Below are positions 1 to 8,414 of a stretch of 64,000 bases of DNA, one piece after another; positions within the stretch are counted from its first letter, which is position 1; the number at the start of each line of letters is the position of its first letter. The stretch lies in the NCBI GenBank assembly GCA_003282835.1, contig QBYL01000001.1:248001-312000 (forward strand), given 5' to 3'. A program made the translations under genes and the position numbers. Source of the stretch: Pelagibacteraceae bacterium AG-325-J13. GTDB taxonomy: Bacteria > Pseudomonadota > Alphaproteobacteria > Pelagibacterales > Pelagibacteraceae. The notes under the pieces were generated by a model that had not been told where the DNA came from, ran no database searches, and saw nothing but the letters and a program-made list of their open reading frames with translations.

Positions 1-1
1 T

Positions 2-373
2 GAACCGACAAGAAAAGTTATCAAAGAAAAAAAGTTTTATTATAAAAGATACACAAAATTTAAATGTGAAAATCCTCAACCAAGATCTGTGAAAAAAGAT
101 AACAAATCTTCATCTGTAGCTGTATCGAATAATACTTTATCAAGAACTTTCAATTGTTCTTATTCAGGTGGAACATCAAAAATAAAAATAAGAGGAGCCA
201 CTGCTGCCGAAACTACCTCAGCAGGCGTTCTGATAACTTATTCTAATGTGAACTTGAGTGATAAAGGTGCATTTTCTTTAAGTGGATCTTCTAAAGATAC
301 ACGGGCATGGTTTATTGGTGCAGCATCCTTTCTATTATTAGATATTCAAACAATACCAGCTCGGTGTGATTAA
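2..373 (+). CDS. Hypothetical protein, 5'-truncated by window edge (frame open to base 2)
   Basis: The listed ORF 89..373 starts at an internal GTG; the same frame has no stop back to position 2 (EPTRKVIKEKKFYYKRYTKFKCENPQPRS...), so the real gene probably begins upstream of the window. Confidence 0.55.
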   Translation, partial: EPTRKVIKEKKFYYKRYTKFKCENPQPRSVKKDNKSSSVAVSNNTLSRTFNCSYSGGTSKIKIRGATAAETTSAGVLITYSNVNLSDKGAFSLSGSSKDTRAWFIGAASFLLLDIQTIPARCD

Positions 374-450
374 TTTTCTTTTCTCACTGTGCCCTATGTG
401 TGCCCAAAATAAAAAAAATTGTGAATTAATAAGTGTTAACGCCAATACGC

Positions 451-475
451 AGGGGCGTTCTGTTGCCAGGTGCCC
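451..475. repeat. 25-bp direct repeat of the tmRNA 3'-terminal segment (AGGGGCGTTCTGTTGCCAGGTGCCC), candidate att site
   Basis: Identical to 1736-1760, which lies inside the coding piece of the tmRNA gene. Confidence 0.85.
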
Positions 476-528
476 TTAACCTTATAACGTTATACAACAA
501 TTCTAGATCATAAAAAACCGCTATTTCT

Positions 529-1119
529 TTGCTGGGTGAGTCCGTATTGTGTCCAACAATATTGCGAGTTATGATGAGTCCAATGAATGAAGAATTTTAT
601 CCTTTTATAGCTTTTTTTTTAATTATTTTAGGTTGGATATTTTATTTAAATTTGGGAAATAAATATACTAATAATCAAAAGTTTTTTAAAAAGGGTCAAA
701 ACTTTAAAGATGATTTTGGTGAATACTTTGTTGAAGATATAAAAAAACTAGTCAAGCACGTTGAAATGTTACCAAAAAAAAACCAGATTAATATTTATGA
801 ATATGTATTAGCAGAACTAGGTAGGTATACAAAAGAAACAGCTAAGCTAAGTTCAGCTAGAAAAGCTGACAAAGTCTATAAAAAGTATCTTTTAGATGCA
901 GGAAAATTAAGAAGAAAAAATACAGATTTTGATTTAACGTATAAAAATCCAAAATGGCTATCCGTCACCATTTTTGAAAGTTTGTTAAGATCAGAGTCAA
1001 ACAAAATGTCATTTAATAATGGAGCTAAAATAAGAAAATATCTATTTTTAAAAATGAAAAACCTAATTCCTAATAATCATAACTTAAAAATTTTTTTAAG
1101 AATCAACAATATTAAATAA
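529..1119 (+). CDS. Hypothetical protein with N-terminal transmembrane segment (probable start ATG at 571 or 574 rather than TTG 529)
   Basis: 196-aa ORF; hydrophobic FYPFIAFFLIILGWIFYLNL followed by a Lys-rich soluble part; no family recognised. Confidence 0.6.
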   Translation: MLGESVLCPTILRVMMSPMNEEFYPFIAFFLIILGWIFYLNLGNKYTNNQKFFKKGQNFKDDFGEYFVEDIKKLVKHVEMLPKKNQINIYEYVLAELGRYTKETAKLSSARKADKVYKKYLLDAGKLRRKNTDFDLTYKNPKWLSVTIFESLLRSESNKMSFNNGAKIRKYLFLKMKNLIPNNHNLKIFLRINNIK

Positions 1120-1208
1120 AAAAACTTTTAGTGAAAGTTAAAAATTTAAACTAAATTGTGCCACTAACGTGCCATGAAATAGACCCTAATAAATTCAATG
1201 ATAGATGA

Positions 1209-1580
1209 GTGAAAAGAATCCTCTTATTAATTTTAATATTATTTCCATCAATAGTTTATGCAGATTTGGGATTAAATATTTATTGTCTTAATATTAAAAC
1301 AGTTTTAGGAGAAAAGCATGAACCGCTTCATTTTAAACTTGATGTGGTTTCTTTCCAGTATTTTGATAAAAATAAGAATAAATTTCAAACAATAGGCGTG
1401 GATAAATTAGAAGTTGGCAAAGATTATTTTTTTGCAAGACTTCCAGATTATGAATTAGGTTTTCAAACTACCAAGTTTGATGGAGTAGACGCTAGAATGA
1501 TGATGTCTAAATATGATTATAAGAATGATAAATTTTTAGATCATTATGCGTGCACTCCTCAAAAAGGCTATATAGATTAA
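1209..1580 (+). CDS. Small exported hypothetical protein
   Basis: GTG start; signal peptide-like N-terminus MKRILLLILILFPSIVYADLG; no recognised family. Confidence 0.6.
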   Translation: MKRILLLILILFPSIVYADLGLNIYCLNIKTVLGEKHEPLHFKLDVVSFQYFDKNKNKFQTIGVDKLEVGKDYFFARLPDYELGFQTTKFDGVDARMMMSKYDYKNDKFLDHYACTPQKGYID

Positions 1581-1714
1581 AAACAACCAGTGATAAAATT
1601 AATTAAAAGCTTTTTCTTATCAATTTTTCTCTCAATTTTTATTGGATTTATTTTAGCTTTTATCCTCTTCACTGTGACACCAGTGTGACCACTTTTTTAA
1701 AAATTATTGTTTAA

Positions 1715-1985
1715 CCGGAGTTTTGAGTCTTTTGAAGGGGCGTTCTGTTGCCAGGTGCCCCAAACCCCGTTACTTAATTAACAAAGTTAATTAAGCTGCA
1801 AGTGCATAACTTTCGTTAGCATTTGTGAATTGGCCCGTTACGTCGGAACCATCTCGTACGAAAGAATAGCTTTTAGACACCCGTCGATCCTAATTCACCC
1901 CCAAAAATTTTAATGGTGGAGGTGGTGGGTACTGCCCCCACGTCCGTGATGTTTATTACGAAATTCGTTTATCGTCATAGCTGGT
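1715..1985 (-). ncRNA. ssrA: Circularly permuted two-piece tmRNA (alphaproteobacterial type); acceptor piece ~1914-1985, coding piece ~1715-1902
   Basis: Minus strand reads ...GGACGTGGGGGCAGTACCCACCACCTCCACCA (T-arm plus acceptor 3' end with encoded CCA), an 11-nt spacer, then GGGGGTGAATTAGGATCGACGGG (tmRNA 5' end) and the tag GCT AAC GAA AGT TAT GCA CTT GCA GCT TAA = ANESYALAA* at 1791-1820. GGGGGUG can pair with CACCUCC. Outer boundaries are approximate. Confidence 0.93.
1736..1760. repeat. tmRNA-internal copy of the 25-bp direct repeat
   Basis: Exact match to 451-475. Confidence 0.85.
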
Positions 1986-2031
1986 AAAACCAACAATTCA
2001 TTATACTAAATTGATAGAGATTAATAAATAG

Positions 2032-3609
2032 CTATATTATTTTTAAAAGGTAAAGATGGTCGTTAATTTTTTTAACTAATTGTAGACTTTTATTTTGTAA
2101 ATTGTATTTTGAAATTACGTAATCAACACCTAATTTTTTAGCTTGATTAAATTTTATCTTATTTTTATTTGGGTCCTCATTTGATTTGAAATAAATCATC
2201 ATTCTATTTCCCCAACTATCGTAATTATTTTTCAAAAAATAGTTATTTTCGACTTCATCCTCAATTATATTTCTATATCTTTCTTTGTGTGACAATGGAT
2301 ATACATTGTAATAGCCGTCAATTATTTTAATACCATTCATTGCAGCTATCATTGGATTCAACCCTATAGATATTGTTCTTTTATTTTCTACTATTTGTTT
2401 AATTTCTGAGTATTCATCGTAAGAATAATAACCCTTAAAAGTGTATATATTTTTATAATTTGGTTCAGTTTTATATATATAGGTCTTTGCAAAAGGGACT
2501 AGCGAGGTGTCTATTTGAAAAAAAATTAATGAAGCAAATAAAGGGATAATTAATAATTTGAAGATATTTTTTTTAATACAGATATGTAATAAAAAAAGCA
2601 TGTACAATAGAGGCAAACAAATATTTATATAATGAAAATTTGTTGATTTAATTAAACCTACGGAAGAATTTTGAAAGTTTACGAACACTTCAGTTCTAAA
2701 TATGAATAAAAATACTATGACCAATAATATTAAGAATAAGAATTTAAAAGATAAACTATCTCTCCAGATGAAGCTCATTATAATTGAAGGAATGAGAAAT
2801 ATTGCTAATTGAATATGATAAAATATTTGATGGTCAAAAGTAAAAGGTATTCGAAATAAATCTTTTAAAGCTACCACAAAATTTTTAAGGAAAGGAAGTC
2901 CCGTCCTAAAATATTCTTCTCTATGCAAAGTCTCTCCAAAAATAGAAGTGAAAATCAAATTTGCACTTGCAATTAATAAAAAAAGATTAAAAAGAGTTAA
3001 AATTTTTATTAATTCTTTTTTTCTGTGATGCAAAATTTTATTATTTAAAAAGTACGAAATAAGAAGAATAAAAGGCATTATCCAAATTGTTGTCATCAAA
3101 TCTGAATTTAAGGCGAAAAATATTATAATAAAATAATGTTTAAATTTAATATTATTTTTAAAAGTAATTAGATAAATAAGATAGGGGGCAATTGCAATTC
3201 CGAAACCAAACTGCGTTTGATCAGTCATAGACGCGTATAGACATGCCAAAATTCCAATTAAAATATTATTTTTACTGATCTTTTTTGCGAGAATGAAGAA
3301 AGATATATAAGCTGTTAATTTTAAAATGATATCAACTAACCAATACGCAAACTCATTGTTAAAAGTGTAAAGATAAAAAATAGGACTAAAAAGTCTTCTT
3401 AGATAATCCCACTTCATATAACCAGTTAATAATTCAATACTGTTAAAATTTCCTTTTGCAAATTCACCGATAAATGAATTAATTACTACCTCTGACTCCA
3501 GAGCGTCGGGATAAAATAGAGTTATATTACCAAAAATTATTAGTGGAATTATATAATTCAAAGATAATATGAATAAAAAAAGAAAGTGTAATTTAGAAGA
3601 TTTATTCAT
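2032..3609 (-). CDS. Polytopic membrane protein (many TM helices; possible glycosyltransferase/oligosaccharide-type integral membrane protein)
   Basis: 525 aa with repeated long hydrophobic segments and a soluble C-terminal domain; adjacent to a methyltransferase. Specific function not assignable by eye. Confidence 0.7.
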   Translation of the reverse strand: MNKSSKLHFLFLFILSLNYIIPLIIFGNITLFYPDALESEVVINSFIGEFAKGNFNSIELLTGYMKWDYLRRLFSPIFYLYTFNNEFAYWLVDIILKLTAYISFFILAKKISKNNILIGILACLYASMTDQTQFGFGIAIAPYLIYLITFKNNIKFKHYFIIIFFALNSDLMTTIWIMPFILLISYFLNNKILHHRKKELIKILTLFNLFLLIASANLIFTSIFGETLHREEYFRTGLPFLKNFVVALKDLFRIPFTFDHQIFYHIQLAIFLIPSIIMSFIWRDSLSFKFLFLILLVIVFLFIFRTEVFVNFQNSSVGLIKSTNFHYINICLPLLYMLFLLHICIKKNIFKLLIIPLFASLIFFQIDTSLVPFAKTYIYKTEPNYKNIYTFKGYYSYDEYSEIKQIVENKRTISIGLNPMIAAMNGIKIIDGYYNVYPLSHKERYRNIIEDEVENNYFLKNNYDSWGNRMMIYFKSNEDPNKNKIKFNQAKKLGVDYVISKYNLQNKSLQLVKKINDHLYLLKII

Positions 3610-3614
3610 TCTAA

Positions 3615-4298
3615 TTACTTCTTATAAACACATAGAAGACTTTTTCCCACCGAGTTATTTAAAAGAATATCTAGTATTTTTGAAAGAGGAATTAAAAAAT
3701 TCCATAACAATGTACCAAATTTTACACTATTCTTATTTTTGGAGTTTAGAATTTTACTCATTAAACCAAATAAAAAACCTATTGAGTCGAAATATTCGAT
3801 TTTTTCAATTTTCCATTTGTTTTTTTTAGCTAAATCTTTAAATCTTTTTTTTTGATATCTCCTAAAATGACCTATAGATTTATCATATTCAGAATATAAG
3901 CATTGGAAAGCAGGAGCCATGATAATTAAATGTCCATTTTTTTTTAATTTTGAGTAAGCTGACTCAACTTCTTTTATGTCTTCTTGCATATGCTCAATAA
4001 CATCTGAGTAAATTATTGAATTAAATTTACCTTTAAAATTTCTAATTCTTTTTTTGTATATTTTTACATTTTTAGAGTTTTTAAATTTTCGAATTAATTT
4101 TCTATTTAGTTTAGGGTCTAATTCGGACAAAGATATATTTGAATAATATTTTTGCAAATATGTCTCAGCCAGCACTCCGTTACCTGGACCAATTTCGAGT
4201 ATTTTATCTTTTAAAAATTTCTTAATAAGCGAATATTGATAGTATCTAAAATTCTTAGATTTATCGAAAAAACCTAGCTCCCAACCAGAATAATTCAT
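3615..4298 (-). CDS. Class I SAM-dependent methyltransferase
   Basis: Motif I ILEIGPGNGVLAE; SDVIEHMQE; typical Rossmann methyltransferase layout. Confidence 0.85.
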   Translation of the reverse strand: MNYSGWELGFFDKSKNFRYYQYSLIKKFLKDKILEIGPGNGVLAETYLQKYYSNISLSELDPKLNRKLIRKFKNSKNVKIYKKRIRNFKGKFNSIIYSDVIEHMQEDIKEVESAYSKLKKNGHLIIMAPAFQCLYSEYDKSIGHFRRYQKKRFKDLAKKNKWKIEKIEYFDSIGFLFGLMSKILNSKNKNSVKFGTLLWNFLIPLSKILDILLNNSVGKSLLCVYKK

Positions 4299-4422
4299 TT
4301 CTCATTATCTCATTTTTGATTTTTCAAATTTTTATCAACACTATTAGAAGTTGTAAATAAAAATTATGTTCAATTTTTATTTAAGCATTTATACATAACT
4401 ATTATTAATTCAAATTATTTTA

Positions 4423-5370
4423 ATGAAACTTACTACAGAGCAAAAAAAAGAAATAGCTGATCAACAATCACAAAAAAATGTAACAAAAAGGGTAACGTCA
4501 CCCGAATTAGAAAAGATTCTTTTTGAAGCACTACCTGTTTTAGATCATGGATTTGTGAGAGTTATTGATTACATGGGGGATGATACTTCAATTGTACAAT
4601 CAGCTCGAGTTTCTTACGGCAAGGGAACAAAAAAAGTTTCGACGGATGAAGGATTAATTAAATATTTAATGAGACACTGGCATTCTACTCCTTTTGAAAT
4701 GTGCGAAATTAAATATCATGTAAAACTTCCAATTTTTATAGCACGTCAATGGATACGACACCGAACAGCAAACGTAAACGAGTATTCAGCTAGATACTCT
4801 ATTTTGGATAAAGAATTTTATATACCAAATAAAGATCAGCTATCAGCTCAGTCAACCTCAAACAGACAGGGTAGAGGTGATTTAATTACAGGTGAGCAAG
4901 CTAATGAAGTTCTAAAAATTCTTAAAGATGACGCAACAAGAACTTACGATAATTATGAAAAAATGCTTAATGAAAGATTTGATGGAACAACAATTGATGA
5001 AAATAAAGCTGGCTTAGCTAGAGAACTAGCTAGAATGAATCTAACATTAAATTCATATACGCAATGGTATTGGAAAACAGATTTATTAAATTTGTTAAAT
5101 TTTCTTTTTCTTAGAGCTGACACTCATGCTCAGTACGAAATAAGAGTTTATGCAGAAGCAATGTTGGATACGGTTAAAAAATGGGTGCCAATTACTCATG
5201 CTGCATTTCTTGATTATAGAGTAGGTGCAGTTCATGTATCATCTAAAGGAAAGAAAGTGATCCAGCAAATGATTAAAGGTGAAAAAATAGATTTTGAGAA
5301 TTCAAATCTTTCTAAAAGAGAATGGAATGAATTAATGTCTTCCTTTGGTTTTAATGAAAGGATGATTTAA
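4423..5370 (+). CDS. thyX: FAD-dependent thymidylate synthase ThyX
   Basis: ThyX signature [15 protein letters not shown]; flanking [12 protein letters not shown] and [18 protein letters not shown]. Confidence 0.96.
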   Translation: MKLTTEQKKEIADQQSQKNVTKRVTSPELEKILFEALPVLDHGFVRVIDYMGDDTSIVQSARVSYGKGTKKVSTDEGLIKYLMRHWHSTPFEMCEIKYHVKLPIFIARQWIRHRTANVNEYSARYSILDKEFYIPNKDQLSAQSTSNRQGRGDLITGEQANEVLKILKDDATRTYDNYEKMLNERFDGTTIDENKAGLARELARMNLTLNSYTQWYWKTDLLNLLNFLFLRADTHAQYEIRVYAEAMLDTVKKWVPITHAAFLDYRVGAVHVSSKGKKVIQQMIKGEKIDFENSNLSKREWNELMSSFGFNERMI

Positions 5371-6178
5371 TTTTTTTAGCGATATCTAAGAAAATTTTTG
5401 AAACTTCATGCTCTGGCTGTGAATGTGTCAGAGGATCACCATTGTCTGAGGAATTTCGTAAGTCTTGATGCAAAGGTATGTGACCTAAAAAATCCTTATT
5501 AAATTCTTTAGCAGTTTTTTCAACTCCTCCTTCACCAAATATTTTATAAATTTTATTATCGTCGCCTTTAAAAAAACTCATATTGTCGATTAGTCCTAAA
5601 ATTTTTACCCCAGTTTTATCGAACATTTGAATTCCTCTTTTAACATCCAATAATGCTAAATCTTGTGGAGTAGATACAATTACTGCTCCATCAACTTTAA
5701 TTTCTTGAGCAAAAGTTAATTGAGTATCACCTGTGCCTGGTGGCATATCAATTATTAAAACATCTCTATCTTTCCACAAAACTTTTTGTGTCATTGTTCT
5801 CAAAGCGCTTATAACCATAGGGCCACGCCAAATCATTGGTGTCTGTTCATCTACCAAAAGACCCATAGACATACATTGAGCATCGTATTGGATCGTAGGG
5901 ATCATTGCTTTGCCGTCTTCGCTCTTAGGTTTGTCTTTTAAGTTTAGAAGTTTAGGTAGAGAAGGTCCGTAAACATCTGCATCGAGAATACCAACTTTTA
6001 AACCTAATTTTTGAAGAGCGAAAGCTAAGTTGACAGACACTGTAGACTTGCCAACTCCGCCTTTTGCACTAGAAACTAATAAAGTATATTTAACCCCATT
6101 AATTGGATTTTTAACAAATTGCTTTGGCTTTAGCTTTTCTTTAAGTGTTTTGCCTATTTCTTCTTTTTTTTCGGTCAT
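5351..6178 (-). CDS. mrp: Mrp/NBP35 family Fe-S cluster carrier P-loop ATPase
   Basis: [20 protein letters not shown] deviant Walker [25 protein letters not shown]. Confidence 0.95.
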   Translation of the reverse strand: MTEKKEEIGKTLKEKLKPKQFVKNPINGVKYTLLVSSAKGGVGKSTVSVNLAFALQKLGLKVGILDADVYGPSLPKLLNLKDKPKSEDGKAMIPTIQYDAQCMSMGLLVDEQTPMIWRGPMVISALRTMTQKVLWKDRDVLIIDMPPGTGDTQLTFAQEIKVDGAVIVSTPQDLALLDVKRGIQMFDKTGVKILGLIDNMSFFKGDDNKIYKIFGEGGVEKTAKEFNKDFLGHIPLHQDLRNSSDNGDPLTHSQPEHEVSKIFLDIAKKIKSSFH

Positions 6179-6232
6179 AATACCGCTCCTTCTTAACTTG
6201 TTTTTGTATAAAAAGTCACTATATAAAGTGTC

Positions 6233-7336
6233 ATGAGTTTCAAAGATAAAATCCTCAACAACCAGTCACCATGGGGAACTCCTCCTGGAGGCGGATCTAG
6301 TGGAAATGGTTCGGGAACTAGAAGAGAACCACCAAATTTAGATGATGTTATTAAAAATGTTCAAAATACAATCAACAAATTTTCTGGAGGTAAGTCAGGT
6401 GGAAAAAAACCAATTATTCTCGGGCTGTTAATCATATTAGGTTTATATATTGCAAGCGGTCTTTATAGAGTTTTACCAGACGAGCAAGGAGTTGTGTTAA
6501 GGTTTGGAAAATTTGTAAACACAACACAGCCAGGTTTGCATTACCATTTTCCAATGCCGTTCGAGCGAGTTTTGACACCTAAAGTTACTAAAGTTAATAG
6601 AGTTGATGTTGGATTTAGACCAGCCAGTGACTCAGGTAGGTCTTCTGGAGTTGGGAACGTACCAGAGGAAAGTTTAATGTTAACTGGAGATGAGAATATA
6701 GTTGATATTAACTACTCAGTCTTTTGGGTAATCAAGGACGCTGGAAAGTTTTTATTTAATATACAAAGCCCAATTGAAACAGTTAAAGCAACATCAGAAA
6801 CAGCTATGAGGGAAGTAATCGCAAAAAATGAAATTCAAACCATTTTAACAGAAGGAAGATCAAATATTGAAGTCGAAGTTCAAGAAATTACACAACAGAT
6901 TTTAGACGAATATAATTCAGGTATTCAGATAACACAAGTTCAGACACAACAAGCCGACCCGCCTGCTCAAGTAATTGATGCTTTTAGAGATGTTCAAGCA
7001 GCTAGAGCAGATAGAGAGAGATCTAAAAATGAAGCGGAAGCTTATGCTAACGATGTAATACCAAGAGCTCGAGGTGAAGCTGAACAAGTTCTACAACAAG
7101 CGGAAGCTTACAAAAAAGAGGTAGTAGCAAAAGCTGAAGGTGAAGCAAGTAGATTTTTAGCGATTTACAACGAATATAAAGTCGCGAAACAAGTTACTCA
7201 AGAAAGAATGTATCTTGAGACAATGGAAAAAGTATTAGCAGATATAGACAAAGTGATTATTGATAAAGAATCAGGATCTGGTGTCGTTCCTTATTTACCT
7301 TTACCAGAACTAAAAAAATCTGGAGGCACTAATTAA
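6233..7336 (+). CDS. hflK: FtsH protease modulator HflK
   Basis: Gly-rich N-terminus, single TM, SPFH/band-7 domain; followed directly by hflC. Confidence 0.95.
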   Translation: MSFKDKILNNQSPWGTPPGGGSSGNGSGTRREPPNLDDVIKNVQNTINKFSGGKSGGKKPIILGLLIILGLYIASGLYRVLPDEQGVVLRFGKFVNTTQPGLHYHFPMPFERVLTPKVTKVNRVDVGFRPASDSGRSSGVGNVPEESLMLTGDENIVDINYSVFWVIKDAGKFLFNIQSPIETVKATSETAMREVIAKNEIQTILTEGRSNIEVEVQEITQQILDEYNSGIQITQVQTQQADPPAQVIDAFRDVQAARADRERSKNEAEAYANDVIPRARGEAEQVLQQAEAYKKEVVAKAEGEASRFLAIYNEYKVAKQVTQERMYLETMEKVLADIDKVIIDKESGSGVVPYLPLPELKKSGGTN

Positions 7337-8214
7337 TGAGAGCAGGTAAATTTATAATTCCCGGACTAATAGTAATTGCTGTAGTAATATTTCAATCATT
7401 GTTTGTTGTTCAAGAAATAAGCCAAGCAATAGTTTTACAATTTGGTGATCCAAAGAAAATAGTTACTAAAGCAGGTTTAAATTTTAAATTACCATTTATT
7501 CAAAACGTAGTTTATTTAGATAGAAGAATTTTAAATTTAGATAATGCGCCCGAAGAAGTAATTGCTGCTGATCAAAAAAGACTGATAGTAGATGCGATAG
7601 CAAGATTTAAAATAGTAGATCCTCTTAAATTCTATATTTCAGTTGGCAATGAAAGAGTTGCTAGATCTAGATTATCAACAATTATAAATTCAAGAATAAG
7701 AGGTGTTCTTGGTAAACAGGAATTAGCAACTTTATTATCTACAGACAGAGCTAAACAAATGGCAATTATACAGAATGATGTAAACACTGAAGCTAAAAAT
7801 TTTGGTATTGAAATAGTTGATGTGAGAATTAAACGTGCTGACCTTCCTCCAGCTAACAGTGAAGCCATTTATAAAAGAATGCAAACAGAGAGGGAAAGAG
7901 AAGCAAAAGAGTTTAGAGCCCAAGGTGCGGAAATTGCCCAAAAAATAAGATCAACTGCTGATAAAGATGTTACAGTAATATTAGCTGAGGCAAATAAAAA
8001 ATCCGAGATTATGAAAGGTGAAGGAGATGGCCAAAGAAATAAAATTTTTGCTAGTGCATTTGGAAGAGACCCCCAGTTTTTTGCATTCTATAGAGCTATG
8101 CAAGCTTATGAGAAAGCTTTGATTGGTGGTGAAACATCTTTAGTTTTGTCTCCAGATAGTGAATTCTTTAAATTCTTTGGAAAGTCTGCTTCTCCTGCAA
8201 TTAAAAAGAGATAA
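7336..8214 (+). CDS. hflC: FtsH protease modulator HflC
   Basis: Band-7 domain, ADLPPANSEAIYKRMQTEREREAKEFRAQG motif; overlaps the hflK stop. Confidence 0.95.
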   Translation: MRAGKFIIPGLIVIAVVIFQSLFVVQEISQAIVLQFGDPKKIVTKAGLNFKLPFIQNVVYLDRRILNLDNAPEEVIAADQKRLIVDAIARFKIVDPLKFYISVGNERVARSRLSTIINSRIRGVLGKQELATLLSTDRAKQMAIIQNDVNTEAKNFGIEIVDVRIKRADLPPANSEAIYKRMQTEREREAKEFRAQGAEIAQKIRSTADKDVTVILAEANKKSEIMKGEGDGQRNKIFASAFGRDPQFFAFYRAMQAYEKALIGGETSLVLSPDSEFFKFFGKSASPAIKKR

Positions 8215-8225
8215 TAAAGCTCAGT

Positions 8226-8414
8226 ATGAGCGAATTATTAACAGCTTTAGGTCTAATATTTTTTATCGAGGGCTTCTTGCTTGCCATTTTCCCGTCAAGA
8301 ATCAAAAGTATTCTTGAACTAATCAAAAATTATCCAGAAAATAAATTAAGGTTGTTCGGAATTTTATTTTTGTCTCTAGGTTTTTTGATAATTTGGTTTA
8401 TAAAAAAGAATTAG
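8226..8414 (+). CDS. DUF2065 family small membrane protein
   Basis: 62 aa, two TM segments, EGFLLAIFPSRIKSIL; between hflC and degP as is common for this family. Confidence 0.8.
   Translation: MSELLTALGLIFFIEGFLLAIFPSRIKSILELIKNYPENKLRLFGILFLSLGFLIIWFIKKN

Noticed and set aside
1672-1692. CACTGTGACACCAGTG as an intrinsic terminator
   Set aside because: Stem is only 5 bp; the equal 63-bp distance to the repeat at both copies fits a protein-binding motif better, though a terminator role is not excluded.
1-2000. Integrase or transposase gene for the suspected element
   Set aside because: None of the ORFs near the repeat shows recombinase motifs; any integrase would have to lie left of the window.
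3569-3829. 86-aa plus-strand ORF spanning the junction of two minus-strand genes
   Set aside because: Overlaps two better-supported coding regions; no signature.
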